In this document: positions 44,800-57,650 of the stretch, piece by piece
Position numbering within the stretch: position 1 is the stretch's first letter
Layout: every line of letters begins with the position of its first letter
Source: Lamellibrachia columna
Lineage: Eukaryota > Annelida > Polychaeta > Sabellida > Siboglinidae
Direction: 5' to 3'
Length of the DNA stretch: 64,000 bases
Assembly: GCA_963662155.1 (NCBI GenBank)
Contig: OY759270.1
Coordinates: 51,753,471-51,817,470, forward strand
The notes under the pieces: model-generated
The model's input: only the letters and a program-made list of their open reading frames with translations
Databases searched by the model: none
Told to the model about the DNA's origin: nothing
Made by a program: the position numbers and the translations under genes

Positions 44800-45170
44800 A
44801 AGTAAGTAAATAAGTAAGTGAGTAAGTTAATGTATTTCCTCCTCGCCATCATCATGTACAATATAAGCCTAAGGCAAACAAAAGCAATGAAGATGAGGTG
44901 GCTACCAGAGAAGTATAAACTTATCGGGCTAGTAGCCAGTGACGATGACACCAGGAACCAATTAACTTGAAGATTTGTCATTGTCATTTGTTCTTAATGG
45001 GGCATGGCCACCAGACTTATTAATAATTTGGGTGAGGGTGGTCCCAGCAGTTGTGTTATAAGTGTGGGCAGTTGGGTTGTTCATACTGGAGTGAGCATCG
45101 TGTATTAGTGTTAAACTCTCAAAGACAAACATTTTGGAGGCTTGCTGGAGAAAGTTGTGGGACAACGAAT
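44800..45170 (-). mobile_element. possible retroelement 3' end with TTAC tail
   Basis: A run of AAGTAAGT units (44798-44830) next to a structured, non-simple region looks like the TTAC-tailed 3' end of a minus-strand SINE or LINE. No coding motif supports it. Confidence 0.3.
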
Positions 45171-46540
45171 GTGGTTATTTCCTGTGTGGCTTAAAGCTGT
45201 ACGAATTGACAGAAGACAGGATCTACCATCTCGTTATTTTCAGATAATTTATGTCACAAATGTTTGTGCTGTGTTAGTGTATATGTGAATGAATGTAACA
45301 GTTCCGAAAATGTTCTGAAATATCAATATATTGCAGATACGTTTGTTTTTCTTGGGGGTAGCGTACATTAAGTGTTTCCCAGTAGTCACATTGATTGGGT
45401 GCAACATAAAATGTTATAGGGGTAGGATTCAGTTTTATAAATAATGTGTGCGTGCATGTATGCATATTTGTAACTCTTTTTTAAAACTCTACTAGATGTC
45501 AGCTCATTAATAAGATTTGTTTTCTTTATTAAATCATCTCTATTTAATGAGGCTCTCCCCTTTTTGGTCTTCGTTTGCCTTTTCATCGTTGTGTGAACAA
45601 CTATCATGTAACTCATTATGTACATATTGCAACATTCATTGCATTCTATGCATTTGTTTGACAAATCATGTGAAACTTTGCCTACTAAAACAATTGACAG
45701 CTTAAATGAGAGAGCACATTTCTTTACATGAGGCGTGTCCTTGGGTAAGTTGGCCAGATAAAATTCGAGAAAGATCTTGATCTGCAGGTAGAAATGGATG
45801 TGATGGGGCAGCTGGGGAATGTGTTGGAAGATGGGAAAAGAATATTTTTTGTGACCTTAGATTGAGAAGAATTTCCAACAGGGCTTAATGAGATTTTGAC
45901 CACTTGCAGTCACTAGCTAATACATGTATAGAGCACTTCAGAAAGTTCAGTTTCGATCATGTTTAGTGTTGTGTGAAACTTTAATTAACTGTTAAAGTTA
46001 ATATGTTATGATATTTGATATACAAGGTGCATGGATAGATTGTGCACGTAATAAGGTATTAGGTATATATAGCTATATAGTAATAATCTCTTATTAGTAC
46101 TGTATATCTATAGATATATGATGAAGACTGGGTGCTGTACAGTATAAACACTGGGCCTCCAGTGGGTTCTTGCCGTGCAGCAGCATGAATGTCACTGGTC
46201 CATGCCTGCATCACTTTATTATGTGTCAATTGATAAGGGCTCTGCGGTCTTGTTTTACTCGAGTGTTATATTTATATGTATGGTAGGCCACCCTAATAGG
46301 AAATGTGATTATGAGTTAGCCGCCAGGCGGCGATACTATTTGACCGCCCTGACTTGTAAGGTGCTGTCACTGCGGACTTGATGTGTAACAATGACAATGA
46401 CATGAGACCACAGACGTAAATAGAACACCCGTTACTAAAACAAGACCGCTGAGCTCTTATCAAGTGACATATAGGGGGATGATTAATGATGTAACTCTAC
46501 GCATGATACTAATAGAGATGGACGCAGATTCCAGTACTTT
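45171..46540. other. unassigned DNA
   Basis: AT-rich. Contains the diverged dispersed repeat at 46282-46318 and the inverted piece at 46470-46498. No supportable gene. Confidence 0.4.
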
Positions 46541-46632
46541 GAGCTCACGAATATACGTCCGAAAAAATTCCACATCCAGGGGGCATGTGCCCCTTGCCCC
46601 CCCCCCCATGCGGACGCCCATGTTCATTAAGT
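46541..46632 (-). repeat. G-rich dispersed-repeat end
   Basis: On the minus strand it reads GGGCGTCCGCATGG, a run of G, then GGCAAGGGGCACATGCCCCC. This resembles the ends of a widespread G-rich invertebrate repeat. The family is not identified. Confidence 0.35.
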
Positions 46633-47140
46633 ACAATAATTCTTGGACCCATAGAAGTTATCTGATACAACAAGCGGTGTAAACTACCACCTAAGCACAA
46701 ATAACATAATCCCCATACACTAAAATTATATTTTCTTGGATCAAGCCAAGAAAATACATACAACTAAGATTAAGAACTGGGCACGTTGACTGAACTACCA
46801 GTACAGGCACCCAGCGTTGCTTACCGGTACACATGTACCTATATTATATACACGAAACAGCCGAGCGGTAATAATGTGCAACCATGCACGTAAATTGCCG
46901 CGGCGTCCACCGCATAACAAAAGCAGATAGCAGATAGTTATTTGACAAAGGCTGGCGGACACACCGCTATTTCGGGTTGGCCGTCCTCGTGTTACGAGTG
47001 TCTTCTAGTAAAACATATCAGCTTCTGTGACAGCCCAACTCTCGATACCGCCAACTCGGCGCAACGGTTCGTCTCGCTCAGGTATAGCGACGGTTTGCAT
47101 GTAACTCACGTATTGCAGAATCTTGTGTGCGCTTTCGTGT
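46633..47140. other. unassigned DNA
   Basis: No gene or known repeat recognised. Confidence 0.4.
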
Positions 47141-47144
47141 GTCG

Positions 47145-47197
47145 TTGTGCGTGCGTGCGTGCGTGCGCGCGTGCGTGCGTGCGCGCGTGCGTGCATA
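47145..47197. repeat. GCGT/GCGC microsatellite
   Basis: GTGC and GCGC repeats. Confidence 0.93.
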
Positions 47198-47339
47198 TTG
47201 TTGAACGTTTATATGCCACTTTCATCTGCCAGCAACTGACCAGGGCTATGGTTACCTTTGCTAAGCATTTCGTAGAACTTATTTTGTGCCGGTAAGTAGT
47301 CGTTAACGTAGGAATTATTTTTAGTTACCTGCTCCACAA

Positions 47340-47885
47340 TTTCATCGACTTCAAGAAAGCGTTCAACCGAAGACAAATGGCAAGACATGAAACTACAACT
47401 TCAACCAAAACATATACAAATCATACAGGCACTGGATTCCAACTCAATCAATGCAGTAATTCTGAATAACCAACATGACAAGTCGGCTGTCGGGGTTCGT
47501 CAGGGGTGCCCACTTTCGCATGTACTCGTCAACATATTCATGGAGAACGTCATTCAGGAGACCCTCCAAGACTTCAACACCACCGTATCTACTGGTGGAA
47601 GGCTCATTTATAATCGCAGTTTTGCAGCGATGTCGACCTGTGTATGAGAATGAAAGACTGAAATAAAGGGCAAGGGCTAAAATGGCATGGAAGTCAGTTC
47701 AGATAAAAGCAAAGCACTTGTCAACAGTACCAGTCAGAACACCCCCCTCCCACCTCCACCACCCACCCACCCCCATTAACATCGTAAACTTTAAAGAAGA
47801 CGGTGCATGAGTACACATTAAGCAAGGATGGCACCTCAACAAAATAAATCAAATCAAGGATCGCCATAGCCTATTACATTGACAT
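47340..47885 (+). mobile_element. LINE RT fragment (left piece)
   Basis: Reads FIDFKKAFNR, then SAVGVRQGCPLSHVLVNIFM, then GMEVSSDKSKALVNS. This is the RT palm of a GVRQGC-type LINE. It is frameshifted, and the catalytic box near 47620 is damaged. It probably continues at 48380. Confidence 0.78.
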
Positions 47886-48275
47886 TTGCTTATAGGTCGA
47901 TCCATTATGAGCCAGAATGTAAGACACATTATGTCCAAATATAACGTGACACACCATGAACTACTGTATATGCCTATGAGTGCTATTAAGTATAAATGTA
48001 AAGAAAAAGTGGAATATCAATGTAAATGCTACATACTATGACTACGCAAATATGATTTGTGAACTGTTGGTAATGAAAGAGTGTAAACATTATATTACGC
48101 TGTCTTAAATAAGGAAGAATGTAATGTTGTGATTTCATATCGAAGCACAATATGGTTTGTTTTCTAATTGCTGTTTCTTGTGTGAAACTTTAATTAATAA
48201 TGTGTTTAATATGTACATGTTTGTGGATCTTGAATCCGAATAAAGATGGTAATAATATTAATAATAGCCATGTCT
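47886..48275 (+). mobile_element. second LINE 3' end inserted between the pieces
   Basis: An AT-rich 3' UTR-like tract ends in GAATCCGAATAAAGATGGTA and an AAT-type tail (48238-48272). It lies between the two pieces of the previous LINE, so it is likely a 5'-truncated insertion. Family not identified. Confidence 0.5.
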
Positions 48276-48379
48276 GCTATGTAAAGACAAAGCGCTAAGG
48301 AGCGCTCGTAGTGCCCGTCCTCCGCTAGGGCGCGACATCTACACTTTGACAGCAGAAACAGAGAGATGAGTACAAGCGT

Positions 48380-48700
48380 TTGATATGAAAAGCTTCAGGA
48401 GAATCCTCTTCATTTCTTACACGGAACACAAAACGAACGAATGTGTGAGACTGCAGACGGACTGCCTCGCGGGAAAGCAAGAGTCCTTGTTGTCAGTGGT
48501 GAAACGACTCGAGCACTCCCGGTTTGGCCACGTCATTGGGCACATCATTTCAAAAACCATCCCGCAAGGCACTCGGGGGGGGTCAAAAGAAGACGGGGCT
48601 GCCAGGAGAAAAACTGGCTAAAAAACGTGCAGGAATGGACCAATCTGAGCCTGTTCGGCCCTGCTACAATGACGTCGAATCAAAGAACATACTGAATACT
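48380..48700 (+). mobile_element. LINE C-terminal fragment (right piece)
   Basis: Reads FRRILFISYTEHKTNE, LLSVVKRLEHSRFGHVIGH, and after a frameshift KNWLKNVQEWTNLSL. This is the post-RT end of a GVRQGC-type LINE. It is the probable continuation of 47340-47885. Confidence 0.78.
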
Positions 48701-48779
48701 GATGAACAGGTGATTGGCTTTTGTATATGAGGCAACGTCACCTGTTCTAGTAAAACTTCCTCAGTTGTCACTTTGTCCT

Positions 48780-49190
48780 GCCATCGATAACCTGCTGTTA
48801 ATCTGATGCATCACGTGAGGAACGTGTTTTGTCTCCTTTCGTGCAGGGTGTACGTCGCTCAGGTTTCCTGTTGTTGAGTAGTACGCTAACAATACGTAAG
48901 CAAGAGTATACTGTTGCATAACTGAAGTGGTTAACATGTTCCAGTTGTGTTCCGTCTATTTCCAAACTAGGATGGCATGTTTCTTTGCTCAAGATTGCCA
49001 TCTTCTTTAGACTGAACTAGAACCCAATTTGTTTGCAGGCTTTGGCAAACTTGTCTAGCATAGTTTGGATTAATGCTGGTTAGAAGGCACTTGAGGCGGC
49101 GTCATCTGCATACAGCAACTCTCTTATGGTCTGGACGGTTTGTAGAACTTCCCATCTTAACGAGTGATCACCTTGATATCCTCTTGCTGG
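48780..49190 (-). mobile_element. LINE RT fragment
   Basis: Minus strand: RELLYADDAASSAF at about 49100, then TMLDKFAKACKQIGF, MAILSKETCHPSLEIDGTQL and EHVNHFSYA. The catalytic YADD is present, with stops between blocks. It is 5' and 3' incomplete. Confidence 0.82.
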
Positions 49191-49495
49191 CAACGAAAGG
49201 CGCTTTGGTTATAAATCAGAGATAGGCGAGATCGGCCCATTTCACCATAATGGCAATGCCAACACAACATTAGTGACCATAGTTTCATTTAAATAACATG
49301 GGCAGCAGTGTGAATACTTGTTAGAAGCGTATATATTGAGAGAAACATATTGCGTTGTGCAGTGGGTGTGTTTGTATGTTGCTTGTGACAGCCGTATAAA
49401 ATATAAATGGTGTGGTTGTCCATGTTAATAATTATACTATGATTTACAATCTAAATTAATAAGTATTTTAAAAATGCGTACCGCTGCATAGAAAT
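49191..49495. other. unassigned DNA
   Basis: Nothing recognised. Confidence 0.4.
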
Positions 49496-49532
49496 TGATG
49501 ATGATGATGATGACGACGACGATGATGATAAT
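49496..49532. repeat. GAT/GAC microsatellite
   Basis: About twelve GAT or GAC triplets. Confidence 0.92.
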
Positions 49533-49569
49533 GTGACATGTAGATGAGAAAGTCTAACGATACATACGT

Positions 49570-50590
49570 CACTCGCTGCACTTTTGACTGACGACTTCGT
49601 AAAACAAGAGTGCGCTGAAATAGACATAGCCTACATGCTGACGGTCGACCGCCACAATGTGCATGCCTCTTTGATATTCGTCTGTGTACACGTCGGGTTG
49701 TCAGCTACTCCGGATACAAATTGTTCCTTAAGCCAACTCAGGGATTGTCTCCAGAATATATTCCACTGGATGACTAACAGCAAATTAAAGTTAAATGCAA
49801 ATAAAACAGTTTCTTATTATTGGTACACAGAGGCAGCCCGGTAAACTTGATTGTTTTTTTTCCGACACCTATGCTGAGCCCGATTTTCACACCGGCCATC
49901 TCAGCACGAAAATTAGGAGTCACCTTTGATAATAATTTTATTTTAGACACCATATTTCACAAACTTGTCGTTACTGCCTTTATAACATCCGTGACCTTCG
50001 TCGTATTCGCCGGTATATGTACTTTACTGTCGCCAAAACTATTGTAACTGCTCTTGTTAGCAGTAGACTTAACTATTGGTATTGGAATTCCCTTTATCCT
50101 AATATTGCTTCAACGTGTACAAAATTGTATGGCAAGGGTAGTTACCCGGTCTCCTCATTTCTCCCATCCAGCACCACTTAAATCATTGCATTGACTCCTG
50201 TCCGATATCGCATTATTTTTTAGATCTGTATTCAATTACCTATCATTATCACGCACTTTCTTCCAAGCAACCAGCATATTTATATTCACTGTTCACTCCT
50301 GCAAGACAGCACAGACAGCTTCGCCTTCAATCATCTAATTCTAATCTATGCTTTTTGTTCCAAGTGTTAAGACAAATTCCGGAACAATAGAGCTTTTTCA
50401 ATTGCTGCACCGACTGTGGAACTCACTCCCTGTTAGTGTTAAGTATTTAGGAAATATGTATATGTAGGAAACAACATTTCGCCGTAAACTAAAAACCCAT
50501 ATTTTTAAACTTGCTTATCCTCCATAGGCATAGCTAACCAGTGTACCAATCCAACTGTTTACAACTGGAACAGCTTAACCACTTTTGTGT
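49570..50590 (+). mobile_element. L2/CR1-group LINE fragment (larger copy)
   Basis: Reads LSQLRDCLQNIFHWMTNSKL, KLNANKT, then FTPAISARKLGVTFDNNF, LQRVQNCMARVV, LHxLPVRYRI and APTVWNSLP, ending LKTHIFKLAYPP. It is the same family as 10050-10490, with longer coverage. Frameshifts make it inactive. Confidence 0.85.
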
Positions 50591-51146
<556 letters not shown>

Positions 51147-51193
51147 TTAGTACACACGTCACGAATTAAAAGCATACAACTGATCAATCCAAT

Positions 51194-51311
<118 letters not shown>

Positions 51312-51653
51312 CTTTCCCATTGATGGCCATGTTAAAGTTTTGCATGATTATAAGAAAACGTGACCATCAAAAATTATGTGTGATATCCGTCAATGTTTAC
51401 CAATATTACCACGAATTACGGAGCACACGTGTCTAGTAGTAGTACATATTTATAGTTGCCAAAAATCCCAATTCCGCCTATTAAAATCATCTTAAAATGC
51501 ACCATATCACTCTCATCAGCTTCTACCAGCAAATCTGGCAATGTCCCTGTTCAAATGCACTTATGTCCGATAATATTTAAAATGTTAACCCTCCAGGAAG
51601 TCTAACTAAGGTATGACCTAATTCTCGACGTCGCTTCCCAAGGCTGCTGAGCG

Positions 51654-51845
51654 AATAAGGTCGCGGCCTCCAGACGTCACTCGTGCCTTAAAGGTCAATG
51701 TCATTTTGTTCGTGATTCACGTACACCGGGCGTTGCTAGCAATCACCCGTTTCCGGCATTACCGGCAGTTGGCCCTCCTGCGAACGGTGCTTGGACTGGC
51801 AACGTTAGCACGAACTGGTCAATATTCACTCCTTCTCCAGAAGGT
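51654..51845 (+). other. possible coding exon with strong donor
   Basis: An open frame without ATG from about 51654, reading ...SNHPFPALPAVGPPANGAWTG..., ends at CCAGAAG|GTAAGT (51845/51846). No acceptor or partner exon was found and the peptide is not recognised. Confidence 0.15.
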
Positions 51846-52869
51846 AAGTATTGCTTGTGAATGGTCCGTAGGTTGAAGTTCCATACGAACTTTGCATGAC
51901 AACAGCACGTCGTCAGAATATGTAAAGCGATTGAAAATGCGGAACCAAATTCCAGATACTTCTTCGGTATCCGGTGTTCGATCATATTCGAGATTTACTT
52001 CCTGACCTCGACTCGAGTGCCGGCATTTTTAATTTCAAACTATCGAACGAACGCATACCTCAGTACTAGGAAAACACGAACCCTTCTTTGGTGGTATGCA
52101 AAAAGCCCGTAATAATGGATAATGCATTTTTTTACTATTATTTCCTACTATAAATATCCTTTAAATTATAAAAATTTATTATTTTTCAAAAGAAAAGCAG
52201 CATTAACTTTGGTATACCTTAATTTTCTCCTCAGGCTGAGCCAGTCATTCCTGACTGATACTGTTGAAAATCAGATTCAAGCCAGTTGACTGGCCTTTTT
52301 TCACCGCAATCCAGAATTATTATAACTCTTCCCTGCTACAAAACGCATTCTAAAAACCGACAAAATATTCAGCAAGTTAAATATATGGCATAATTATATG
52401 CATTTATAAAAAGGGGCAATCGTACTGTTTTTCTGACCTAACCATGAAAACAAGACCGTACCTAGAGATGCCAAACTTCTGATATATCTATCACTCATAT
52501 ACCTATATATGTTATGTAATTACAAATTACATTTACTTCTATATATATAACGATAATAAATTTGCTAATGCAAACACCATCTCCTACACCTAGCTCCACG
52601 GCTATTGTAACATCAATGTTTATGCCTAGACGTCATCACAATATAATGACTTCCACATGTAGCAATGTGCTTTTGAAAATATTACTGATACAAAAAATGC
52701 AATAACATTTGCATTAGTTTTTTCTCTCCATTATATGGAAGCAGGTGTAATTTTATTATCATGATATATGTGTGATGTATATATAATAAGAAGTTTGGCT
52801 ACTCTGTGGTTGTTTTCATGGTTAGGTCATAAACAGTATGATTGCCGAAAAGAGAGAACCAACGACAAG

Positions 52870-52871
<2 letters not shown>
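51846..52871. other. unassigned AT-rich DNA
   Basis: No gene or named repeat recognised. Confidence 0.4.

Positions 52872-52913
<42 letters not shown>
52872..52913. repeat. TA microsatellite at gypsy element end
   Basis: About 21 TA units directly abutting the outer end of the retrotransposon LTR. Confidence 0.95.
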
Positions 52914-52917
<4 letters not shown>

Positions 52918-53048
52918 GTGTACGCACATCTAGTCAACGAAACACAAAGTTTATTATTGAAGTCAAAGTTTACAACTCAAGTCAAAAACGGAAGTGAACT
53001 CACAACCTTTTAGGGAGCAATAGTTATTTACACGTAACCACTACAGGA
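52914..53048 (-). repeat. 3' LTR of the gypsy element
   Basis: Minus-strand LTR starting TGTAGTGGTTACG just after the purine tract GGAGGGGG (53049-53058) and ending GTGCGTACACTTCT, about 135 bp. The end has CT where CA would be expected. Confidence 0.6.
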
Positions 53049-53079
53049 CCCCCTCCAGCACCCGAAAAGGGGGGAAATT

Positions 53080-54414
53080 AGTGCTTGTAGGCAGCTTGAA
53101 TGTCACACCAGAGCGTTCTGATATTTTCTTGGGAGTCTGACTTGACGTCCAGATTTCGTTTGTGTGGTAGCAGAATCTTGTACTTTCACTCTTGTTGGTA
53201 CAACTGCTACAGGACGACCACAAGGAGGTCGCCTGGCTGGCTCAACTGGTTTCACCGGATCCAGGAAAGCAGGTTTAAGACTGTTAACTACGACTTTGTT
53301 CTGTCGATTGCCCAAATCAAGTACAAAAGTCTTGTCTCCGTGTTCTAGGACTTTGAGAATGGCCCCTCATAAGGTTGTGTGAGAGGTGGGCGATGATTGT
53401 CTCTACGAACAAAAACATAGCCACTGTTCGCAAGTGTGACTGGCACAGACAACGTTCTGGTGCCATGTGGAACTGGTGTGCGAGACGCCAGTCTACGAAC
53501 TGTCTCATGGAGTCGAGGAAGGAATTGCGCGGTGTCTAGTGGTGCTTGGCCAGGAGGCAGGAAATCCCCCGGGACAGTGAGTGGAGTTCCGTATACTCTG
53601 CCGAAGAGCATCCCAGATCCTCTTTCGGCGCAGTGCAGATGTCCAGCAACATCCAGAGCAGTACATCAGTCCAGTTTGGACCGTGGAGACAGGCCATCGA
53701 GGCCGACTTGAGGTGACAGTGAAATCTTTCCACAAGTCCATTTGACTGCGGATGGTAAGCGGTTGTTCGAAGTAGACGGGTACCTAGGACCTGTGACAGG
53801 GCTTGCCACAATTCTGAGGTAAACTGTGACCCCCTGTTTGAAGTCAGTTCTGTCAGAACGCCAAAGCGGACGATCCTGTGGACTACTAGGGCCTTGGCAC
53901 GTGGTAGTCTGAGCATCCGTAAGTGGCCATCTGGTCAACCTATCTACCACTATGAACAGGTAGCGAAAGTTCTGTGAAGGTGGAAGAGTGTGTGGTCAAA
54001 ACGGCGGGTATGTGGCATGAATTGACCGACAGGGGTCGTGATGTGTCGGTGCATCTTAGTCGCTTGACAATGAAGACAAGTCTTCGCCCATATGCCGACC
54101 TGCTTCTTTAGACCAGGCCATGCAAACTTATCAGCGACTACCTTCTTAGTCGCTCTGATAACCAGGTGAGAAAGGCCGTGGATAGTATCGAAAACGACGC
54201 GTTGCCGACGAGAGGCCTGGGTCGTCCAGTGGAAACGTCGCAGGAGATAGTATCCCTTCCAATGCCGAGCGGAATGTCACAGAGGTCTAGGCGAGTTATG
54301 GTTGTTGCACGGAAGGATGCAACCCCTTCATCTGCTTGCTGTGCCGCTGCCATAGTGTTGAGATCCACACCCGGAATATGGGAAGTAATGGCTGAGATTC
54401 CAGCTCTTGACAGG
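53080..54414 (-). pseudogene. gypsy integrase (broken)
   Basis: Minus strand: the end of RNase H (VDTLSRAGISAI at about 54410), an HHCC-type zinc region (HGLSH ... CLHC, about 54170-54070), then the catalytic core with VVDRLTRW, LTSNRGSQFTS and AYHPQSNGLVERFH. The second catalytic Asp is replaced by Asn in the TSNRG motif, and several frameshifts separate the blocks. It cannot make an active integrase. Confidence 0.88.
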
Positions 54415-54422
54415 GTGTCCAC
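54415..54422. other. 8-bp target-site duplication GTGTCCAC (left)
   Basis: Exact match to 56666-56673. The two copies bracket the DNA transposon and restore the gypsy reading across the break. Confidence 0.9.
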
Positions 54423-56665
54423 CAGACCTGGGGCCATTCCAACTCCGGAATCGGAATCAAAGGACGATTCCTGAGTCGGAATCATTCGGAGTTAATTTAG
54501 TGGAATCGCAGGGTTTAAATTTAGCAGGGGCCCACTGGCCCCTAGATTTACTGTCGGGTCCCCAAAAATTCCAACTCTTGGAGCCTGACTGACTCCCAGA
54601 ATTTTGCATTATAAATACGACGATATTGTTGCATCTCAAAGGCACAAAACATGCAATTTCATATTTTACGAGGCACTACTGCAACCGACCTATCCTACTT
54701 CATTTCTCCACCCTAGCCAACACGAACGAACATCTGGAAGTTCCATCCGTCGTTATCCAAACACATGTTGTACAAGACCACGCAATTACTCAAAAAACAC
54801 CATTTTAATATCAATCCGTTTCTGTGGAGTGTTAATCTTAGTCATCGCAGTATTCGCCGGGAGATGTTTGTGCGCTACTGGTTGACAGATTACGAACTAG
54901 CCCGGCCAAGACTTAAAAATTGCAGGAAAGCGTATTTGATTTCTTCGATCATAATGGCCAATATTATCAAGTATATAACTGGCGGGGACAACATTTTGAA
55001 AAGGCAGACAGCAGAAGAAGACCGCAAAACTAAATCAAAACGTTTTAAAGGTAAACAAAAATTTTCAAAACATTTACGAAAAACGCTATGCAGATGTAAC
55101 TGGCGACACCTAGCGGATAACGCCTGATGTATATTTTGTAGTCTGAGAGATCGGCACAAGATCGAAATGTTAATGTTATATTAATTATAAGGTTTCAACC
55201 CCAAACAGCATGTCTGGATAGAGCATATACTTTTAAAAAGAATGACAGTTATTAATTTTCCATATCTGCTGCAGGTAGACCTTTTTAGCAAGGAATTATA
55301 ACCTCAGTCTAGTTGTGTACGTTCCAGTGTCATACGACACCTAGGCTAATATATATATATATATTATATATATATATATATACATAATTCAGTTCAGGGA
55401 TGCTTTGACTAAAATTATTTAAAAAACATAATTTTAATATGCTTGCAACTAAATAAATTGCAGATTTTTTCTGTAAGCCTAGGGACATCAAAAGCAGAAC
55501 AAGCACTGCAAAGCATTGATGCTACAAATGCTGCACGTCTGAAGAAGTTGTTTGTTATAGCGCATGCGCTTTTGCGAAGAACAGTCAGCCATACACATCA
55601 TTTATGTGGATGTGTGATATGCAAGGAATGTCAGGTCTTGATCTTGACCTTAGCTACAGATCTGCTTTTACGTATATGATAAATTTAATCAGGCTGCCGC
55701 AAAGCCACATTCGCCGCACATGCGTTGTGTACATGCGTTGTGTACATAATAAACAATTTTGTTGAACAAACTTACATTATGGCTTTTTCATGCAACTGTT
55801 TCTTGGCCCCCACTTTTGGTGAAGGGCCCCTAGATTTTGGAAAGTAGGGGCCCTGCTGGCCCCCACTAATTTTAGGCTAAATTCTAACCCTGAATTGGAG
55901 TCAGAATCGTTTGGAGTTAATTGGATGGAATCGGAATCATTTGGAGTGGTATCAGAATCGGAGTCGGAATCACATTGAGTAGAATTGGAATCGTCATGCA
56001 CATGGGCCATGGCTAATTGCAATTTACTTTTATTGGTGTCTCACTGCTCACTGGCCAGTCACTGCTAGTGTTTGCTCAGAAAAGCCACAGATCCTTTTGA
56101 AGGATTAGATCCTTTGGTTTTATTGGCAGTTTGTCAGAAGAATCTTTATATGCCTGGTTCAGATCTGGCCTGGTCATACCTAGACAATGGCTAATTGCAA
56201 TTTACTTTTACTGATTTCTCACTGCTAGTGTTTGCACAGAATCTTACAAACCCTTCTAAAGATTAAATCATTTGATTGTATTCAGTCATGCTTGCATCCT
56301 ACCCTTTGAAATATAGTTGTGAATTGCCTACAGTTGGTCAACTGCACAGTTTGTCAGAAGAGTTGATATGCCTTGTCACACCTGAAATTCAACCAATTCA
56401 TGCCATAATACTTGCGATTTGTATACATAATCATAGCCTTCGCGAAACTGATCGGAATCAAACCGAGCACAACTTTTGTATCAAAAGTTGTGCTGGAGTC
56501 AGAATCGGAGTCAGAATCGAACTGAGACAACTGGAGTTGCAATCGGAATCGCAAAAGTCTGCTGGAGTCGGAATTGGAGTCGGAATAGAACCGAGACAAT
56601 CGGAATCGAAAAGGTCTGCTGGATTCGGAGTCAGAATCGTTGAGGCGGAATCGAACCCAGGTCTG
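54423..56665. mobile_element. hAT-like non-autonomous DNA transposon in the gypsy element
   Basis: Inverted termini: CAGACCTGGGG (54423) and CCCAGGTCTG (ending 56665), with 8-bp duplications GTGTCCAC on both sides. This is the hAT pattern, although the fifth base of the terminus is C rather than the usual G. Subterminal regions at both ends are packed with GGAATC/GAGTCGGAATC repeats (54437-54510, 55895-55985, 56450-56645). It encodes no recognisable transposase. Confidence 0.8.
54509..55892. mobile_element. possible nested hAT-like element
   Basis: CAGGGTTTAAATTTAGC at 54509 is answered by the inverted GCTAAATTCTAACCCTG ending at 55892, and both are followed inwards by GGGGCCC-rich blocks (AGGGGCCCACTGGCCCC against GGGGCCCTGCTGGCCCCC). 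CAGGG suits hAT. The flanking 8 bp (TGGAATCG and AATTGGAG) do not match well, so nesting is unproven. Frames inside (for example 54765-55127 +) are unrecognised. Confidence 0.55.
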
Positions 56666-56673
56666 GTGTCCAC
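56666..56673. other. 8-bp target-site duplication GTGTCCAC (right)
   Basis: See 54415-54422. Confidence 0.9.
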
Positions 56674-57650
56674 AACGCAGTTACTCTTACCGTTGATGTG
56701 GCGGACATCTGTGGTGAATTCTGAAATGTACGCCAAGTGTCTCTGCTGCCGGGAGGGGCCTTAGAGATAGCAAAAGTCAAAGGCTTGTGGTCTGTGTAAA
56801 GCATGAACGAGCGGCCTTCCAGGAAGTACCAGAAGTGTCCAATAGAGAGGTAGGCAGCCAGCAGCCTGTAGGTGCGTGAGCATAGTAGCTTGTGCAAGAG
56901 CCTCTTTTGGCAGCAGTAAATGCTTGTTGGAGTTCTTCGGTCCACTCCAAGTTTGTGGGTTTTCCCACCAAAGCATCATATATAGGGCGCATGATGTGAG
57001 CAGCCTTGGTAACGAACCGGTGGTAGAAGTTCATCATCCCAGCAAACTGCTGGAGCCCTTTGACAGTTGTCGGCTGCGGGAAAACTTTGGCAGGTAGGGG
57101 GAATGCCCCCTGGCTTGGGATGTGATGGCCCAGATAATCGATTGTTGTACCAAATTGGCATTTGCCGACATGATTCACCAAACCGTGGGCTGCCAGGCGG
57201 TGAAAAACAGTTCGTAGGTGAACTTTGTGCTCATCTACAGAAGCACTGCGTCCAAGTAGACAAACACAAACTCAAGACCGCTGCAGATAGTGTCCATAAG
57301 CCACTGGAAAGCATGTGCTGCTTTCTTGAGGCCAAACGACGGGGTCCATAGAAACTCAAAAAGGCCGAAAGGCGTGATGACTGCCGTCTTACTGATGTCA
57401 TCTGGGGCCATAGGTATCTGGTGGTATCCTTTCACATGATCGATCTTCGAAAAGATCGTAGCATCCACAAGTTGCGCAGAGAAGTCTTGAATGTGTGGCA
57501 CAGGATAACGATCGGGCACTATGACATCATTCAGTCGTCTGTAATCCCCGCATGGCCACCAGCCACCACAGTTCTTTGGAACCATGTGTAAAGGAGATGC
57601 CCAAGGGCTTTCTGATTGTTGTATGATCCCCATTTCTTAAAACCTTTCTG
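56674..57650 (-). pseudogene. gypsy reverse transcriptase and RNase H (broken)
   Basis: Minus strand: [57 protein letters not shown] and then VYLDAVLL at about 57245, where the family has YLDD, so a catalytic Asp is lost. RT thumb and RNase H follow, with LYTDHKPLTFA at about 56800, and frame changes near 56950 and 57210. Reading ends at the transposon insertion. Confidence 0.88.
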
